Positions 15,391-23,823 of a DNA stretch of 64,000 bases are shown piece after piece. Position 1 is the stretch's first letter, and each line of letters opens with the position of its first letter. Position numbers and translations under genes: made by a program. A model generated the notes under the pieces. It ran no database searches, was not told the origin of the DNA, and worked only from the letters and a program-made list of their open reading frames with translations. This DNA is from Archangium lansingense (GTDB lineage Bacteria; Myxococcota; Myxococcia; Myxococcales; Myxococcaceae), in the NCBI RefSeq assembly GCF_026626635.1, contig NZ_JAPNKA010000001.1, positions 9,532,501-9,596,500 on the forward strand. The letters are read 5' to 3'.

Positions 15391-17559
15391 ATGCGCGGTC
15401 AACCTCGGCCATCAATCATTGCCGCGCTGCTGGGGAGCCTGCTCGCTACTGTCGCGGGGGCGGAAGAGCCCCCCTCCCCTCCTCTCGAGGAGCTGCCCCC
15501 TGGCGACATCGAGCGCCTCGATCTCGAGTCCTTGCTGGAGATTCCAGTCGTCTCTCCCACCAAGGAGGAGCAGCGCGGCGCGCGGACGCCCGCGGTGGTG
15601 TCCGTCATCTCCGGGGAGGAGATCCAAGCCCGCGGGTACACGTCACTGGCCGAGGTACTGAGCTCCGTGCCCGGGCTTTACGACGTCTACGACCTGACGA
15701 CTCACAACATGGGCATCCGGGGCATCAACGGTGGAGCCCGGGCGAGCGGGAACGTCCTCAAGCTGATGATCGACGGACACCCGGTGGACTATCGGCCCAC
15801 CACGGGAAACTTCTTCGGTGAGGAGCTGATTCCCCTCCAGCTCGTGGAGAGGGTGGAGGTCATCCGCGGCCCCGCCTCGGCGCTCTATGGCGCCAACGCC
15901 TTCCTGGGAGTGGTCAACGTCATCACCAAGAGCGGCGAGGCGCTGAATGGCGCCCAGCTGGTGGGCTACGGCGGGACGGTGCGTCAGCACCCGGGAGGAG
16001 GCGGGGCCCTCGTGCTAGGGGGCGCGGAGGGGCCCGTGGAGCTGGTGGCGGGCCTGAGCGCGTTCTACATCGATCGCTCGGGACTGGAGTTGCCGGCCAG
16101 CAGTCCCTTGCTGGAGGAGCCACGAAATCCGGTGGCGACACGAGGGCCTTCTCGCGACGACATCTCCCGACCTCGGAGCGTCTTCGCCAAGGGCTCGGTG
16201 GGGCTCGGCGGGGGCGGCCGGCTCAAGCTGCTTGCCTCCATCCAGAACCTTGATGCAGGGGGCGAGTTCCAGGACTTCGGGCCACTCAGCCATGGCACCC
16301 GGATCGCCGTCCTCAACCAGAACTATCGGCTGGCCTACGAGGTGGAGCCCTCCGAGAAGCTGTCGCTCGAGCTGACGGGCCACTATCTCCATGGCGCGCC
16401 CTCATCGGTCGAGCGACTGGACCTCGGGCGGCCCGACTTCGTTCTCCTCAGCAGCTCCGGCGTGGAAGGCTTCGGCGCATCCGCCGGGGGCCGCTGGGAG
16501 GTGCACCCGATCCTCATCCTCACCCTGGGAGCCGACTTCGTCTCCGAGGACCATCTGCTCCAGACCTTCGACCGCCTGCTGACCCAGGACGTGATCGCAC
16601 CCGATGGAACGGTGCTTCGGCCCGTTGGCACCATCATCCCCGGCGAAGCGCATGGCGAGCGCCGCGTCTTCCGGAACGCCGGCGCCCTGGTGCAGGCCCT
16701 GCTCTCCCTCGGGGAAGACTGGAGTGTCGTTGCAGGAGGACGCCTCGACCTCCACAACATCTATGGCGCCAACCCCAGCGGCCGGGTGGGCGTGGTCTAT
16801 GCGCCCCCGGAGAAGGCCCTGAGCGTCAAGCTCCTCTACGGCTCCAGCTTCAAGGCACCCAGCGCGGTCCAGCTCTACACCCAGCCCATGACGATTCTGG
16901 ACATCCAGGGCAATCCCAACCTGGAGGCGCAGACGGCGCACACCGTGGAGCTGGCGGGCACCCATGGTCTCGCCGAGCTGGGGGAGCTGTCGCTCAACCT
17001 CTTCGCCCTCGGCGTCAACGGCCGGGTGGAGTTCGTCCAGAAGGGGCTCTACCTGCAAGCCCAGAACATCCTCCAGGAGTGGGTGGTCGGCGGCGAGTTG
17101 GAGAGCCGCTTCCAACCCACCCCCGCCCTGAAGTTGCGCCTCTCTGGCAGCGTGGCGCGCACCGTCTCCCGCTCGGCGGGAGTGCTGCTCACGGGAGCGC
17201 CGGAGATCCACAACCCGCTCTTCCCCACGTACCAGGTCTACCTGATGGGAGAGTACAAGCTGCCATGGGCGGGCCTGCTGGCCTCGTTGGAGCTCTCTCC
17301 GATTGGCCCGCGTGGCGCATCTCAGTCCAATGCCCTGCGGAAGGGGACCGACTACCAGGTGCCTGCGTACCTGTACACCGCCGCCGCGCTGTCCGTGCCG
17401 CAACTCCACCCCTGGGAGAAGTACTCGACCCGCCTCACCCTCCGGGTGAGCAACGTGTTCAACCGGCCCTGGGTGGAGCCAGGGTTTGGCGGCATCGATT
17501 ATCCCCATCAAGGCCTGACGGCCTTCCTCACGGTGGTCCAGTCGCTGGGAAACCCATGA
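15391..17559 (+). CDS. TonB-dependent outer-membrane receptor
   Basis: A 722-residue protein. ATG at 15391 is chosen for the GGGAGG upstream and the signal peptide (IIAALLGSLLATVAGAEE). A TonB-box-like region (IPVVSPTKEEQRGARTPAVVSVISGEEIQARG) leads into the plug (about 60-185; LIPLQLVERVEVIRGPASALYGANAFLGVVNVITK is split by typical conserved Arg-Gly-Pro). The rest is a 22-strand-type barrel ending in an aromatic-rich terminal strand. Plug features match CirA/BtuB-type receptors; the ligand is unknown. In this operon it is made together with a CHASE kinase, YfiR-like protein and a branched-chain amino-acid-type binding protein, so it may be the outer-membrane step of one sensing or uptake route. 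Confidence 0.92.
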   Translation: MRGQPRPSIIAALLGSLLATVAGAEEPPSPPLEELPPGDIERLDLESLLEIPVVSPTKEEQRGARTPAVVSVISGEEIQARGYTSLAEVLSSVPGLYDVYDLTTHNMGIRGINGGARASGNVLKLMIDGHPVDYRPTTGNFFGEELIPLQLVERVEVIRGPASALYGANAFLGVVNVITKSGEALNGAQLVGYGGTVRQHPGGGGALVLGGAEGPVELVAGLSAFYIDRSGLELPASSPLLEEPRNPVATRGPSRDDISRPRSVFAKGSVGLGGGGRLKLLASIQNLDAGGEFQDFGPLSHGTRIAVLNQNYRLAYEVEPSEKLSLELTGHYLHGAPSSVERLDLGRPDFVLLSSSGVEGFGASAGGRWEVHPILILTLGADFVSEDHLLQTFDRLLTQDVIAPDGTVLRPVGTIIPGEAHGERRVFRNAGALVQALLSLGEDWSVVAGGRLDLHNIYGANPSGRVGVVYAPPEKALSVKLLYGSSFKAPSAVQLYTQPMTILDIQGNPNLEAQTAHTVELAGTHGLAELGELSLNLFALGVNGRVEFVQKGLYLQAQNILQEWVVGGELESRFQPTPALKLRLSGSVARTVSRSAGVLLTGAPEIHNPLFPTYQVYLMGEYKLPWAGLLASLELSPIGPRGASQSNALRKGTDYQVPAYLYTAAALSVPQLHPWEKYSTRLTLRVSNVFNRPWVEPGFGGIDYPHQGLTAFLTVVQSLGNP

Positions 17560-18767
17560 AACGCTCGGTCTTCACAGCATTGCTCGGGCTCCTGATGTCG
17601 GGGTGTGCTGGCGGCGGAGACACCCCAGAGGACACCCTCCGCATTGGCACCATCTTCTCCACGACTGGGCCGGCCGCATCGGCCGGTATCTCGAGTCTCG
17701 AGGCGGCAACCCTCGCGGTGGAGGAGATCAACGCGACGGGAGGAGTGCTCGGCCGTCCGCTGGAGCTGATCAACCGCGACGACAGGAACGACCCAGACAG
17801 GGGCAGAGCCGCCGCTCAGGCGTTGGTCGAGCTGCAGGTCCCGGTGATCATCGGAGCGCTCACGAGCGAGGCCACGCTCGCCGCCTCCGAGGTGTCCCGA
17901 GACGCCCAGGTCGTGCTGCTCTCATCCTCCTCCACCGCGTCGGTCCTCACGACCGCAGCCGACAACGGGTACCTGTTCCGGACCTGTCCGTCCGACATCC
18001 TGCAGTCCAGGCTCGTCGCCCAGCGAGCCATGGCGAAGTCCTTCAGGCGGGTGGCGGTCATCCACGTCCCGGGGGCGTATGGAACCGGTTTCGCGAGCGC
18101 CTTCGAGGCCGACTTCACGGCGCTGGGTGGCACGGTCACGGGTCTCGCGGAGTACGTCGAGGGCCAGACCAGCTATATGGATCTCCTGACGGAGGTCTAC
18201 ACGGGGAACCCCGAGGCCATCGTCCTTGCGGGGTACCCGGTCGAAGCCTCGCAGATCATCAGGGACTACCTGTCGAGCTTCCTGGTCCGAGGCACGTTCT
18301 GGTTCTTCACCGATGCGCTGGAAGACCCCGAGTTCATCACCGCGGTGGGGGCGAGCGGCTTCACCTTCGCGCACGAGGGAACCGGGCCGGCGGCCACCAA
18401 CACCGCGCCCTATCGCGCCTTCCAGACCGCCTACAGAAACAAGTACGGAAAGGAGTCGATCCTTCCCATCGACACCACCGCCTATGACGCGATCTACCTC
18501 GCAGCGCTGGCGCTCGAGGCCGCCGGCCAGCCGGAGGGCAGCTCCGTCCGGGAGCACCTCACCGCGGTCTCCCGGGATGGGACCCCCTATGGACCAACGG
18601 AGTACCGGCAGGCGGTGGAGGCCCTCCGGGCCGGGCAGGACATCAACTTCGAGGGCGCCTCCGGACCGGTGGACCTCGATGCCAATGGGGACGTGGTGTC
18701 GCCCTACCATGTCTGGAGGATCTCGGGCGGACGTCTCGAGATCCTCGAGCCCTCGGTGAATCCCTAG
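17556..18767 (+). CDS. LivJ-type periplasmic ligand-binding lipoprotein
   Basis: A 403-residue lipoprotein: signal MKRSVFTALLGLLMSGC with lipobox LMSGC (Cys17). The mature chain is a type I periplasmic binding fold of the branched-chain amino-acid/urea family: LRIGTIFSTTGPAASAG, VEEINATGGVLGRPLEL, PVIIGALTSEATLAAS, VAVIHVPGAYGTGFAS, EAIVLAGYPVEASQII, DTTAYDAIYLAALALEA. Its ATG overlaps the TGA of the TonB receptor gene (ATGA), so translation is coupled. No ABC permease or ATPase gene follows, so a role as a ligand sensor for the CHASE kinase/YfiR pair is at least as likely as transport. Confidence 0.9.
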   Translation: MKRSVFTALLGLLMSGCAGGGDTPEDTLRIGTIFSTTGPAASAGISSLEAATLAVEEINATGGVLGRPLELINRDDRNDPDRGRAAAQALVELQVPVIIGALTSEATLAASEVSRDAQVVLLSSSSTASVLTTAADNGYLFRTCPSDILQSRLVAQRAMAKSFRRVAVIHVPGAYGTGFASAFEADFTALGGTVTGLAEYVEGQTSYMDLLTEVYTGNPEAIVLAGYPVEASQIIRDYLSSFLVRGTFWFFTDALEDPEFITAVGASGFTFAHEGTGPAATNTAPYRAFQTAYRNKYGKESILPIDTTAYDAIYLAALALEAAGQPEGSSVREHLTAVSRDGTPYGPTEYRQAVEALRAGQDINFEGASGPVDLDANGDVVSPYHVWRISGGRLEILEPSVNP

Positions 18768-18778
18768 GGAGCTTTTCC

Positions 18779-19336
18779 TTGTGGCGAGAGGTGCGCGCCC
18801 AGGCCGCCTACCGGCTCGTGGAGAGCCTGTGGACCAGCAAGACGCAGCATCTCTCGCGCTTCGTGGCGCTGCAGGCCCAGTACAGCCTGGTGGTGCGCGA
18901 GCTGGAGCGCGAGCATGTCTCGGTGTGTGAGCAGTACGGCCTGGGCATTCTCCCCTGGTCGCCCCTGGCCGGTGGCTTCCTGTCGGGCAAGTACCGCAAG
19001 GGCCAGCCCCCGCCGGACTCCTCGCGTCTGACCAAGTGGAAGGACCGGCTCGCCAGCTTCGACACCCCGCGGAACTGGCGAATCCTCGAGGCGGTGGACG
19101 CGGTGGCCGCCGAGCTGAAGGCCTCGCCCTCCCAGGTGGCCCTGGCGTGGCTGCTGCGCAAGCGGGCCGTCACCTCCGTCATCTTCGGCGCACGCACCGT
19201 GGAGCAGCTCGAGGACAACCTGAAGGCCGCCGAGCTGAAGCTGGACGACGCCCAGCTCAAGCGGCTGGATGAGGCCAGCGCCCTGGAGCTGGGTTACCCG
19301 TACGACTTCATGCAGCGCATCCAGGGCCGCTGGTAG
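18779..19336 (+). pseudogene. Aldo/keto reductase, 5'-truncated
   Basis: About 180 codons corresponding to the C-terminal half of an AKR11/12-type aldo-keto reductase (SRFVALQAQYSLVVRELE, LGILPWSPLAGGFLSGKY, SQVALAWLLRKRAVTSVIFGARTVEQLEDNL). A full protein is about 320-340 residues; the N-terminal barrel half with the catalytic Asp-Tyr-Lys-His set is missing. Similarity starts right after the end of the binding-protein gene, and the only possible start (TTG at 18779) lacks a ribosome-binding site. I read it as a gene cut by the arrival or rearrangement of the upstream operon. Confidence 0.8.
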
Positions 19337-19465
19337 CTCACGGAAAGCAAGGGCTTGGGGAGCCCAGGCCCCTGCGTCCAGACACGCTTCCGGTACCAGA
19401 AGTCGAAGGCCCCGGCGTAGCGCTGGACTGGAGCGAGGAGCGGAGCACGGGGTTGCGCAGCGACT

Positions 19466-19945
19466 CTAATACATGAACGCGCGCAGGTTCGTCCCCTGCT
19501 CCACGAACACCTTCAGGCAGCAGAGCATCTGCGACCAGCCCATGCAGTTGCCGTAGGAGGCCTCGAGTCCCTTGGGCGTCTTCTGCCATCCCGACTCGCT
19601 GATGCGCACCAGCGTCGCGTCTGGCCCGAGTGACTCGAACTCCATGCGAACATGGGTGTTGTAGTCGCCGTCGTTGGCCTTCCACTCGAGCGCTATCAGG
19701 CGATTGCGCTCGACCTTGCGCACATGCACGGGGAAGGCGCCGGGAAAGTCGGCGAAGTCCCACGTGACGGTCGTCCCTTCGTCGAGCGGGCCGCTCGCTC
19801 CGCCGGTCGTGAAGTAACCACTCAGCTTCTTCGGGTTGTAGACCGCGTCGAATACCTCGGCGACCGGCTTTGCGATCTTCGCGAAGACCTGGAACTTGAG
19901 GTCCAGCTCCCCCGCCGCCGACGTCGCGCTTCGCTCGTGCGCCAT
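19466..19945 (-). CDS. SRPBCC (AHSA1-type) domain protein
   Basis: A 159-residue START-like protein. ATG at 19945 (MAHERSATSAAGELDL) is chosen because GGAGG lies 5 nt upstream. The AHSA1/CalC pattern is clear: VFAKIAKPVAEVFDAVYNPKKLSGYF, TVTWDFADFPGAFPV, LIALEWKANDGD, and TLVRISESGWQKTPKG...GWSQMLCCLKVFVEQG. These proteins form a hydrophobic cavity; the ligand is unknown. It is divergent from an ArsR regulator, a pairing seen in many bacteria where the regulator controls the SRPBCC gene through the shared spacer, which here contains an 8-bp perfect inverted repeat. Confidence 0.88.
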   Translation of the reverse strand: MAHERSATSAAGELDLKFQVFAKIAKPVAEVFDAVYNPKKLSGYFTTGGASGPLDEGTTVTWDFADFPGAFPVHVRKVERNRLIALEWKANDGDYNTHVRMEFESLGPDATLVRISESGWQKTPKGLEASYGNCMGWSQMLCCLKVFVEQGTNLRAFMY

Positions 19946-19980
19946 AGCTACCTCCGGAATTGGCTTGTTCACCTCCAAAT

Positions 19981-20000
19981 ATGTTATAGATTTATAACAT
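19981..20000. promoter_or_regulatory. Operator palindrome at the ArsR start codon
   Basis: ATGTTATAGATTTATAACAT is a perfect 8-bp inverted repeat (ATGTTATA / TATAACAT, 4-nt centre), very AT-rich against the local GC. It ends on the first two bases of the ArsR ATG (19999), so repressor bound here would cover both the divergent promoters and the start codon. No Shine-Dalgarno precedes that ATG, which suggests a leaderless mRNA. Confidence 0.75.
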
Positions 20001-20328
20001 GTCAAGCGGCGGCGATGACGACGCGGTCTTCAAGGCGCTCGGGGACTCCCGGCGGCGCGCGATGCTCGACCTGCTCAAGGAGCAGCCTCGGACGACCGGG
20101 GAGCTCACCGAGCACTTCTCGGAGCTCGATCGCTGCACGGTGATGCAGCACCTCGGCGTGCTCGAGAAAGCGGGGCTGGTCATCGCTAAGCGGCGTGGCC
20201 GGAATCGCTGGAATTACTTCAATCCGCTGCCGATCAGGGAGATCCACGATCGGTGGATCAGCCGGTACGCGGAGGGCGCGGTGGATCTGCTCGCGCGACT
20301 GAAGTCAGACCTCGAGGAAGGGGAGTAG
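19999..20328 (+). CDS. ArsR-family winged-helix repressor
   Basis: A 109-residue regulator with the compact ArsR fold: DAVFKALGDSRRRAMLDLLKEQ, recognition helix segment CTVMQHLGVLEKAGLV, wing KRRGRNRWNYFNPLPI. It lacks the metal-binding ELCVCDL motif of arsenic sensors, so it belongs to the metal-independent subgroup commonly paired with SRPBCC genes. It probably represses itself and the divergent SRPBCC gene at the palindrome overlapping its start. The start codon choice follows directly from the length of the family; there is no ribosome-binding site. Confidence 0.9.
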   Translation: MSSGGDDDAVFKALGDSRRRAMLDLLKEQPRTTGELTEHFSELDRCTVMQHLGVLEKAGLVIAKRRGRNRWNYFNPLPIREIHDRWISRYAEGAVDLLARLKSDLEEGE

Positions 20329-20390
20329 GCGAGCAACGGCAGCTCGAGCTGGCGGGCCCGCCCGGGCTAGCAGCCAGGCGGGCCTGTGCC

Positions 20391-21074
20391 TCAGTTCATG
20401 CCCCAGCGCGCGGCGATCTCCTCACACGCCAGTTGCACGTCTCCCAGCCTCCGCTGCTGGGCCTTGGGAGCCACGAACACCTTGCCGGCGAACACGTCGA
20501 AGACGCGCACCAGCCGGTGGTCCACCTCACCCTGCTGCTTCAGGTTCTTCTCGGCGAACAACTGGAGCACCGTGGCGATGTACTGCCCGGAAGCCTCGTC
20601 CAGCGGCGTGTGCTTGGAGAAATAGAGCTTCAACAGCCCCGAGCGCATTGCCCCATGGCGGTCCACGCTGCGCAGGAGGAGCTCCGGCCGCACGTTGATG
20701 GCCACCCCCGCCAGCGCCAGCGGCGGCAGCCCCTCGTCCGCGGGACTGGCCACCGCGTGGGTCAGCGCCAGCTCACCCGAGGCTTTGAGGAAGTGATGGA
20801 GGGCTTCGGCGCACAGCGCCAGCCGGTGGGCGTCGAAGTCCGACTCGGGCGCTGCGTTGAGCAACCGGTGCTGGTGGTAGCGCAGGATGGTCTCGTCCCG
20901 TCCGCCGCAGAGGAACTCGACGATGGCCTGGGCGGCCTCCGGGTAGCGCAGGTACTTGGGGTCACACGGGTGTTTCTGGGCGTGAATGATGCGCTTGCGC
21001 AGCGCGGGCCGTGCGGTGAGGTACTGGCCCAGCTTGTTGACCGAGACGCACGGATTCTCACGGAGATCAGCCAC
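20391..21074 (-). CDS. Conserved hypothetical protein
   Basis: A 227-residue, Cys-poor, largely helical protein with no signal or membrane segment. GTG at 21074 is preferred because GGGAAGGA lies upstream. Segments include VSVNKLGQYLTARPALRKRIIHAQKHP, HRLALCAEALHHFLK and a basic end KVFVAPKAQQRRLGDVQLACEEIAARWG. I do not recognise a family. It ends 60 nt from the convergent ArsR gene and lies downstream of the DinB gene on the same strand with 144 bp between. Confidence 0.6.
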   Translation of the reverse strand: MADLRENPCVSVNKLGQYLTARPALRKRIIHAQKHPCDPKYLRYPEAAQAIVEFLCGGRDETILRYHQHRLLNAAPESDFDAHRLALCAEALHHFLKASGELALTHAVASPADEGLPPLALAGVAINVRPELLLRSVDRHGAMRSGLLKLYFSKHTPLDEASGQYIATVLQLFAEKNLKQQGEVDHRLVRVFDVFAGKVFVAPKAQQRRLGDVQLACEEIAARWGMN

Positions 21075-21218
21075 GGAAGATCCTTCCCTACCGGTGTTGG
21101 GCATGTAGCAACACTACCGGTTGGGTCTGACATCTCCGGCACAGCCCCCCCTCCCCACGCCGTGGCGCGAGCTCGCTGGCCACTCGCAGGGAGGAATGGA
21201 GCAGAACGGCGCCGCGTC

Positions 21219-21848
21219 CTACTTCTTCGGGAAGTTGGGGTCGGCCTTCACCTCTTCGATCTGCGCGGTGTGCCGCTTGGAGTGCCCAGCCGTGAAGAGC
21301 ATCCACTGGTAGCCGTCCATGTCGCCCATGGGCGAGGGGCCGCCGACGTGGCTGCGCAGCTCGCTCTCCGGCGTCTTCTTGGCCACATCGATGAGCTCAT
21401 CGCGCTTGGAGTTGAAGGCCTTGGCGGCCTCCTTGGCCGAGGCGAACTTCCCCGCGGGCTGGAGCTTCTCGGGGGCCTTGTACTTGTTGGTCCGATCCGG
21501 AATGCCCTGGAGAAGCTTGTCATCGAGCCCCTGCGTCTTGGCCTTCTGCTCGGCGGTCGCTGGCGGCGACTTGAGGACGTTGTCCGTGATGTTCCCGCCG
21601 ATCGACTGCTCGGACAGCGCGATATGCTCGGCCACCTCCGCGATCGACCAGCGATCCGGCGCGGGCTTGAACTTCCACTGTGCCTCCGAGAGCCCCTTGA
21701 TGGACTTGAGGAAGTCCTGCTGGGTCTGGGTGAGGTACTCGACGAGGAACTTCGAGTCCTTCGGCGCCGCCTTCTCGGTGGCGGTCGGCTCGGCAGCGAA
21801 GACGATGGCGGGGAGCAGCACACTGAGGGCAAGCACGGCACGCTTCAT
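21219..21848 (-). CDS. Exported DinB-family protein
   Basis: A 209-residue protein with signal peptide MKRAVLALSVLLPAIVFAAEP. The rest is the DinB/YfiT four-helix bundle: FLVEYLTQTQQDFLKSIKGLSEAQWKFKPAPDRWSIAEVAEHIALSEQSI and, near the end, GYQWMLFTAGHSKRHTAQIEEV. The usual three metal-binding His are present (in AEHIA, and the HSKRH pair). Most DinB proteins are cytosolic thiol-dependent enzymes; the exported subgroup has no known substrate. Start chosen at the only ATG giving a signal peptide. Confidence 0.85.
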   Translation of the reverse strand: MKRAVLALSVLLPAIVFAAEPTATEKAAPKDSKFLVEYLTQTQQDFLKSIKGLSEAQWKFKPAPDRWSIAEVAEHIALSEQSIGGNITDNVLKSPPATAEQKAKTQGLDDKLLQGIPDRTNKYKAPEKLQPAGKFASAKEAAKAFNSKRDELIDVAKKTPESELRSHVGGPSPMGDMDGYQWMLFTAGHSKRHTAQIEEVKADPNFPKK

Positions 21849-21913
21849 GGTGGGGTACCTCCGATAAAGGGAGGCGCACCCATAGCTCAGCCGTCTGACA
21901 AGGAGGATGAACG

Positions 21914-22399
21914 GTGCATACCCCCATCTACTGGGTTGAAACAGGCGTCGCGGGGCGGCTCGGAATCATGGCGCGCCCGCGCGCCGGGGACTGGTTGGCC
22001 GATGAGGTGCAGGGCCTTCGTGATTCAGGCGTTGATGGGCTGGTCTCCCTCCTGACGCCGGAGGAGGAGGCCGAGCTGGGGCTCCAGGGTGAGCACCAGG
22101 CCTGTGAGAACGCTGGACTGAGGTTCCTCTCGCTTCCCATCGCTGACCGGGGCGTCCCACCGCGGGATGCGGCCACACTTGGCTTCCTTCGCCAGGTGCG
22201 GGACGAAGTTCGAGCGGGGAGCTCGATCGCCGTCCATTGCCGGATGGGCATCGGCCGCTCCTCGCTCGTGGCCGCGAGCGTGCTCGCCCTGCTTGGCGTC
22301 AATCCCGACGAGGCCCTCCAGCGGCTGGCGACAGCTCGCGGATTGCCCGTTCCCGATACAGAGGAGCAACGCCAGTGGGTGCTCCATCTGCCGCTCTAA
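21914..22399 (+). CDS. Dual-specificity-type protein phosphatase
   Basis: A 161-residue cysteine phosphatase. The P-loop IAVHCRMGIGRSSLVAA is the HCx5R(S/T) motif (catalytic Cys and Arg), preceded by the general-acid loop (PIADRGVPP) with Asp. It resembles the cyclin-dependent-kinase-inhibitor-3/PTP family of small bacterial phosphatases. Possible substrates include targets of the many Ser/Thr kinases of such genomes. It starts with an ATG (a GTG alternative is close) and converges on dbpA with 12 nt between stops. Confidence 0.88.
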   Translation: MHTPIYWVETGVAGRLGIMARPRAGDWLADEVQGLRDSGVDGLVSLLTPEEEAELGLQGEHQACENAGLRFLSLPIADRGVPPRDAATLGFLRQVRDEVRAGSSIAVHCRMGIGRSSLVAASVLALLGVNPDEALQRLATARGLPVPDTEEQRQWVLHLPL

Positions 22400-22411
22400 T
22401 CGAGGGGGGCG

Positions 22412-23797
22412 CTACCGCACCCGTTCGATCCGGAACTTGCGCCCCTTGATCCGCCCATCGCGCAACCGTTGGAGCGCCAGGCGCACGAGGTCCTTGGAGA
22501 CGGCGACGTAGGCGTGATGATCGTGGATCTCAATCTTCCCGATGTCGGCGGCATTCAGCCCGCCAGCCTCTCCCGTCAAGGCCCCGAGGATGTCACCCGG
22601 CCGCATCTTGTCCTTGCGTCCGGCGGAGATGAAGAGCGTCTCCCAGGCCGCCTCCAGCGACGCCCCGTCCTTCGCTTCCGCCGGGGGCAGCGACTCCACG
22701 CTCGCGCGCTCCAGCTTCACGCCGGTGGCGCCTTCGAGGGTCTCGACCTTGCGCTCGTCTCGCGGCGTGGCGATGGAGATGGCCAGCCCCCTTCTCCCCG
22801 CGCGCCCCGTGCGGCCGATGCGATGCACGTAGGACTCGGGCTGTGAGGGCAGATCGAAGTTGATGACGGCGTCGAGCGCCTCCACGTCGATGCCACGGCC
22901 CGCCACGTCCGTCGCGATGAGCATCCGGATGCTGCGGTTGCGGAACTTCGCCATCACGCTGTCGCGCTCGCTCTGCTCCATGTCTCCCTGGAGACCGTCC
23001 GCCCCTACTCCGGCCGCGGTCAACGCCCGCGTCAGCTCGGCGACCGTTGCCTTGAGGTTGCAGAACACGATGGCCGAGGCCGGCTGGTACTGCCGCAAGA
23101 TTCGCAGCAGCAGCGCCGTCTTCTCCTCGGGCTCGCAGACGTAGCAGAGCTGTTGGATGTCGGGGGCCGCCTCGGACTCCACCACCGTCACGCGTGCGGG
23201 CTGCTTCTGGAAAGTACGGCTCAGCGCCTCGATGTCCGGGGGGAACGTCGCAGAGAAGAGCACGGTCTGCCGCGTGGGAGGAGTCGCGCCGAGGATGCGC
23301 TCCATGTCCTCCCGGAAGCCCATGTCGAGCATCCGATCGGCCTCATCGAGCACCACGGTGGCGAGCTGCCGCGTCTCGAGTGACTCCCGCTGGAGCAGGT
23401 CCAGGATGCGGCCGGGAGTCCCAACGGCGATGTGGGCGCCCTTCTCCAGCGCGTTCACCTGGGGCCGGACAGGCTGCCCCCCCGCGAGCACGAGGACCTG
23501 GAGCCCAGGCAGTCTCCGGCCCAGCCGGCGGAGCTCTCCAGCCACCTGGGCACAGAGCTCGCGCGTCGGACAGAGCACGAGCGCCTGGAGCCGCCGGTGC
23601 TGGAGCCGGATCCGCTCCAGGATGGGAAGTGCGAAGGCAGCGGTCTTTCCACTGCCCGTCTTCGCCTGGCCCACGAGATCCCGGCCCTGCAACAGCACCG
23701 GGATGCTCTGAGCCTGAATGGGCGTGACGGTCTGGAAGTCCAGCTCCTCGAGGACCTGCAGCAGCGGAGAAGAGAGGGCGAGCGAAGAGAAGTTCAT
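22412..23797 (-). CDS. dbpA: ATP-dependent RNA helicase DbpA
   Basis: A 461-residue DEAD-box helicase. All motifs are seen: Q motif (TPIQAQSIPVLL), Walker A AKTGSGKT, PTRELC, TPGRILD, DEAD box as VLDEADRMLDMG, SAT, and in domain two VAGRGIDVE and HRIGRTGRAGR. The last about 75 residues (MRPGDILGALTGEAGGL...IEIHDHHAYVAVSKDLVRLALQRL) form the DbpA RNA-binding domain that targets hairpin 92 of 23S rRNA, so the role is large-subunit assembly. ATG at 23797 rather than the TTG one codon earlier. A 23-bp gap separates it from the upstream FBP-type gene on the same strand. Confidence 0.95.
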   Translation of the reverse strand: MNFSSLALSSPLLQVLEELDFQTVTPIQAQSIPVLLQGRDLVGQAKTGSGKTAAFALPILERIRLQHRRLQALVLCPTRELCAQVAGELRRLGRRLPGLQVLVLAGGQPVRPQVNALEKGAHIAVGTPGRILDLLQRESLETRQLATVVLDEADRMLDMGFREDMERILGATPPTRQTVLFSATFPPDIEALSRTFQKQPARVTVVESEAAPDIQQLCYVCEPEEKTALLLRILRQYQPASAIVFCNLKATVAELTRALTAAGVGADGLQGDMEQSERDSVMAKFRNRSIRMLIATDVAGRGIDVEALDAVINFDLPSQPESYVHRIGRTGRAGRRGLAISIATPRDERKVETLEGATGVKLERASVESLPPAEAKDGASLEAAWETLFISAGRKDKMRPGDILGALTGEAGGLNAADIGKIEIHDHHAYVAVSKDLVRLALQRLRDGRIKGRKFRIERVR

Positions 23798-23823
23798 CAA
23801 GGTCTCAAGGGAACGGAACCGCG

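Noticed and set aside
20253..22055. A 600-codon + frame crossing three genes
   Set aside because: It runs antisense through two clear genes and has no ribosome-binding site or domain.
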